A DNA stretch of 53,427 bases from Mariniblastus sp. (GTDB lineage: Bacteria > Planctomycetota > Planctomycetia > Pirellulales > Pirellulaceae), in the NCBI GenBank assembly GCA_022447555.1, contig JAKVBF010000005.1, positions 1-53,427 of the forward strand. Direction: 5' to 3'. Positions within the stretch are counted from its first letter, which is position 1. Each line of letters opens with the position of its first letter. Shown piece after piece: positions 50,816 to 53,427 of the stretch. Made by a program: the position numbers and the translations under genes. The notes below the pieces were generated by a model. It made no database searches. It was not told the origin of the DNA and worked only from the letters and a program-made list of their open reading frames with translations.

Positions 50816-53134
50816 TCATTCAGGTTTTTTGTCTGGCTGAGCAGACCGCTCCAGTGTGATTATTATTTTCTTACTGACAGGCGTATTTGAGATTTCAGCC
50901 ACCGAATGAATAGATACCAGCGGATTTGCCTCAGGAAAGTATGCCGCTAGACAGTCACGGGGTATGTCGTAGGGTACGACCTTGAAATCAAAAACTTTTC
51001 TACTTGAACCATGATCATCAGCGCATAGATTGACTCGATCCAGAGCTTGAAAGCCAAGTTCCTTCGCTTGTTCAGCGTTCATGAGTACGACTTTTCGTCC
51101 TCGTTCAATTCCCCGATATCTATCATTCAAGCCATAGACAGTTGTGTTGTACTGGTCATGTGAGCGGATGGTCATTAACTTAAATTGTCCCGATTTTACC
51201 TTCTCTTTTTTTAATACATTGGTCGTGAATTTAGCTTTACCGCTAGGAGTGGTGAATTCACGGCAGCGAGACCCGTTGTGCAACTCGAAGCCCCCGCCCT
51301 GACGCACCCTCTGATTGTAGTCATGAAAACCGGATATCACTGATTCGATGGCCTCCCGAATGCGGTCGTAGTCAGCGGTGAGACCCTCCCAATCAATCTG
51401 GAGATCTTTTCTATTTTTAAAAAGCTCTAAGGCCAATCCGGTAATAATTGCTGGCTCGCTTTTTAGTTGCTCTGAAACTGGCGCAAGGATTCCTTTCGAC
51501 GTGTGAACGACACCCATGCTGTTCTCAACACTTACAAATTGATAGCCCGATTCTTGAATATCAATTTCTGTTCGTCCGAGACAAGGTAAAATAAAAGCTT
51601 CTTCCCCGTGAACAAGATGAGACCGATTCGGTTTTGTAGAAACGTGAACCGTTAATTTGCAATTGCGGAGTGCTGCTGCGGTGTAATCAGTATCGGGTGA
51701 CGCCGAAAGAAAGTTACCGCCCATTGCAAAGAAGACTCGGGCCTTGCCCTCATACATTGCTTTGATCGCTTGGACGGTGTCATATCCATGCTCCCGCGGT
51801 GATTTGATCCCAAAAGTCTTATCAAGCTTTTGATGATATCTCTCCGGCATCTTTTCCCAAATACCCATTGTCCGGTCACCTTGAACGTTGCTATGCCCGC
51901 GAACGGGGCAGGTGCCACCTCCCGGAATGCCAATACTGCCTTTGAGAAGTAACAAATTTACGATTTCTTGAATCGTTGCTACACCGTTCTCTTGTTGCGT
52001 TAATCCCATTGCCCAGCAGACAATGATTTTTTTCGCTGACGCGATCATCTGGGCGGCTTGGTAGACTTGGTCACGCGGAATCCCCGATTCGGCTATGCAA
52101 TCATCAAGATTGTATTGTTCCAAATTGGTAATAAATTCTTCATAACCCTCTGTTTGTTCCTCGATGAACAGTCGATCGAAAATTTGCTCGCCTGATAGTT
52201 CTCTTTGCCAGAGTAATAAGAGGATAGATTTCAGAAACGCGAGATCTCGGTTGATGGGAATTGACAAATGTAGGTCCGCTAATTCGATTCCGCCTGTCAG
52301 GACTCTAATTGGTTTTTGTGGATTGATGTACCGTACTAAACCCGCTTCTCTAAGAGGATTGACTGAGATAATCCTACCTCCATTTTCTTTGCATCGCTCA
52401 AGTGCCGATAGCATTCTGGGGTGGTTGGTTCCTGGATTTTGTCCCATAACAATAATGAGTTCTGCCTCATACAGATCGGTCAAGCGGACGGAGCCTTTAC
52501 CGATTCCAAGTGTATTAGTTAGTGCGGCTCCACTTGACTCGTGGCACATGTTGGAGCAATCAGGTAAATTGTTTGTCCCATAAGCTCGGACGAGCAATCC
52601 GTAAAGGAAAGCAGCCTCATTGCTAGTCCGACCGGAGGTGTAAAATATTGATTCATCTGGGTCGACGGCCTGTAGGTGTTCTGCGATTCTCTGAAATGCG
52701 AATTGCCAAGTGGTTGGCTGGTAGTGTGTCCCTCCTTTTGCTAGGTGCATGGGTTGGGTGATTCTGCCTGATTTCCCAAGTTTGAAATCAGAAAGCTGGC
52801 TCAATTCGTACACGGAATGCTCCGAGAAGAATTTTGGAGTCGCCCTATGTTTTGTTGCTTCTTCCGATATTGCCTTGATGCCATTTTCACAATATTCTGC
52901 AATGAACGATCGCTCGTCATCCGGGTCCGGCCAAGCACATCCAGGGCAATCGAATCCTTTCTTTTGATTAACTTTTAATGAGGATCGCAGGGCTTTGGGT
53001 AAATCCATGTACCTGCCCATCTGTCGCATAGATTCGGCGACAGCACGAAGACCAGCGGCTCGCTCTTTTTGGTGCTTGATCTTTAGTTGACTATCATCAA
53101 CGGTTGCTCTGTGATTCGTGTTTTTTTCAGACAT
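50816..53134 (-). CDS. Molybdopterin oxidoreductase, YdeP/FdhA-like alpha subunit (TIGR01701 family)
   Basis: 772 aa. A molybdenum bis-MGD enzyme of the formate dehydrogenase H-like family; substrate not established. Cys63, Cys66 and Cys82 in FDCPGCAWPDPDDERSFIAE and next residues look like ligands of an N-terminal 4Fe-4S cluster. Cys197-His198 in DCSNMCHESSGAALTNTLGI occupy the place of the Sec/Cys-His of formate dehydrogenases. Downstream, FAMGGNFLSASPDTDYTAAA and the cofactor part LMTIRSHDQYNTTVYGLNDR are also family-typical. There is no Tat signal, so it should be cytosolic, as in YdeP. ATG start. glpK begins 16 bases after the stop; no fdhD or dedicated electron carrier lies near. Confidence 0.88.
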   Translation of the reverse strand: MSEKNTNHRATVDDSQLKIKHQKERAAGLRAVAESMRQMGRYMDLPKALRSSLKVNQKKGFDCPGCAWPDPDDERSFIAEYCENGIKAISEEATKHRATPKFFSEHSVYELSQLSDFKLGKSGRITQPMHLAKGGTHYQPTTWQFAFQRIAEHLQAVDPDESIFYTSGRTSNEAAFLYGLLVRAYGTNNLPDCSNMCHESSGAALTNTLGIGKGSVRLTDLYEAELIIVMGQNPGTNHPRMLSALERCKENGGRIISVNPLREAGLVRYINPQKPIRVLTGGIELADLHLSIPINRDLAFLKSILLLLWQRELSGEQIFDRLFIEEQTEGYEEFITNLEQYNLDDCIAESGIPRDQVYQAAQMIASAKKIIVCWAMGLTQQENGVATIQEIVNLLLLKGSIGIPGGGTCPVRGHSNVQGDRTMGIWEKMPERYHQKLDKTFGIKSPREHGYDTVQAIKAMYEGKARVFFAMGGNFLSASPDTDYTAAALRNCKLTVHVSTKPNRSHLVHGEEAFILPCLGRTEIDIQESGYQFVSVENSMGVVHTSKGILAPVSEQLKSEPAIITGLALELFKNRKDLQIDWEGLTADYDRIREAIESVISGFHDYNQRVRQGGGFELHNGSRCREFTTPSGKAKFTTNVLKKEKVKSGQFKLMTIRSHDQYNTTVYGLNDRYRGIERGRKVVLMNAEQAKELGFQALDRVNLCADDHGSSRKVFDFKVVPYDIPRDCLAAYFPEANPLVSIHSVAEISNTPVSKKIIITLERSAQPDKKPE

Positions 53135-53427
53135 GAGATGTCAGGTCCCTCGTTGAGCGGATGACGTTGTCGCAAACCGTACAAAGATTGTAGGGCTGAC
53201 GTTTGAATTGTCTGTGACTTAAGGGTTTGGTATACCACACCTAGGACTTGCCTGCCTATAGAATTACGTGATGTTTGTTGGCTGAAAGTGGTCCGTGTTT
53301 TTAGAAAAATAGACCGGCTAGTTGTTTTCCTTCATGGACCATTTTGTTTTGGCCATTTTGTAGTTTTTTAGACGGCGCACCGTTAATGGCTGAAACATAA
53401 GATTTGGCTAGGAGGGAGAAGTCGGTT
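53135..53427. other. Upstream region of the molybdopterin oxidoreductase gene
   Basis: 293 bases to the window edge, AT-rich. It should hold the promoter of the oxidoreductase-glpK-glpD run. AGGGA lies about ten bases before the start as its ribosome-binding site. No gene, tRNA or repeat was seen. Confidence 0.4.

Noticed and set aside
1-53427. CRISPR arrays, rRNA genes, intact transposases, prophage or integrase genes.
   Set aside because: No regularly spaced repeats, rRNA signature sequences or transposase/integrase motifs were seen by eye.

Overview
The window looks like chromosomal DNA of a free-living member of the Planctomycetota, most likely Pirellulales-like. This rests on gene content and is an inference. 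There are two membrane or cytosolic Hanks-type kinases, STN-repeat and HEAT/TPR proteins, a small-protein gene without known relatives, a DUF2891 protein, the wreck of a formylglycine-type sulfatase, and a FASII cluster with CrtI-like oxidoreductases of the kind known from planctomycetes. Many starts are TTG. Base composition looks near 50 % GC by eye. Nothing indicates a plasmid, prophage, CRISPR array or intact insertion sequence.

Layout. 1-5.1 kb: heat-shock genes dnaK and clpB (clpB cut by the window edge), an FHA protein and a divergent YhcC-type radical SAM protein. 5.1-11.6 kb: a tRNA-Cys with a readable promoter, an STN-repeat secreted protein, a HEAT/TPR protein, a DUF2891 protein, a secreted FKBP isomerase, a GNAT enzyme, an epimerase and an A-type Fe-S carrier. 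12.2-15.9 kb: Nudix, HDAC-like, QueD-like and MazG-like genes on the minus strand, then a D-2-hydroxyacid dehydrogenase. 16.1-18.9 kb: a kinase followed by 1.6 kb that is mostly decayed, holding a recognisable N-terminal sulfatase fragment, one small intact ORF and a second frame-broken coding remnant. 18.9-22.4 kb: rluD, a CPA2 antiporter with an EIIA domain, and a secreted protein.

22.6-32.1 kb is the most distinctive part. On the minus strand an OleD-like reductase, a KAS II condensing enzyme, an acyl carrier protein, a CrtI-like oxidoreductase, a second CrtI-like oxidoreductase, a FabZ-like dehydratase and a FabI-like enoyl reductase form a dedicated lipid or hydrocarbon pathway. It is split by a plus-strand gene fusing an AmiE-like serine hydrolase to a NamZ (DUF1343) muramidase, so peptidoglycan turnover sits inside the lipid cluster.

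32.3-41.3 kb is housekeeping: bpt, dnaB, rplI, ssb, rpsF, pth, rplY, (opposite strand) a GroES-like gene, prs, a one-domain GlmU-like uridylyltransferase, and a HAD phosphatase. This joins the glmU-prs-ctc-pth and rpsF-ssb-rplI-dnaB blocks known from other bacteria, without rpsR between ssb and rplI.

41.4-53.4 kb: a receptor-like kinase with an external Cache-like sensor, a deoxyribose catabolic set (deoC, a full aldehyde dehydrogenase and a truncated paralogue), and a set of a YdeP-type molybdopterin oxidoreductase, glpK and glpD that looks like one operon for glycerol use.
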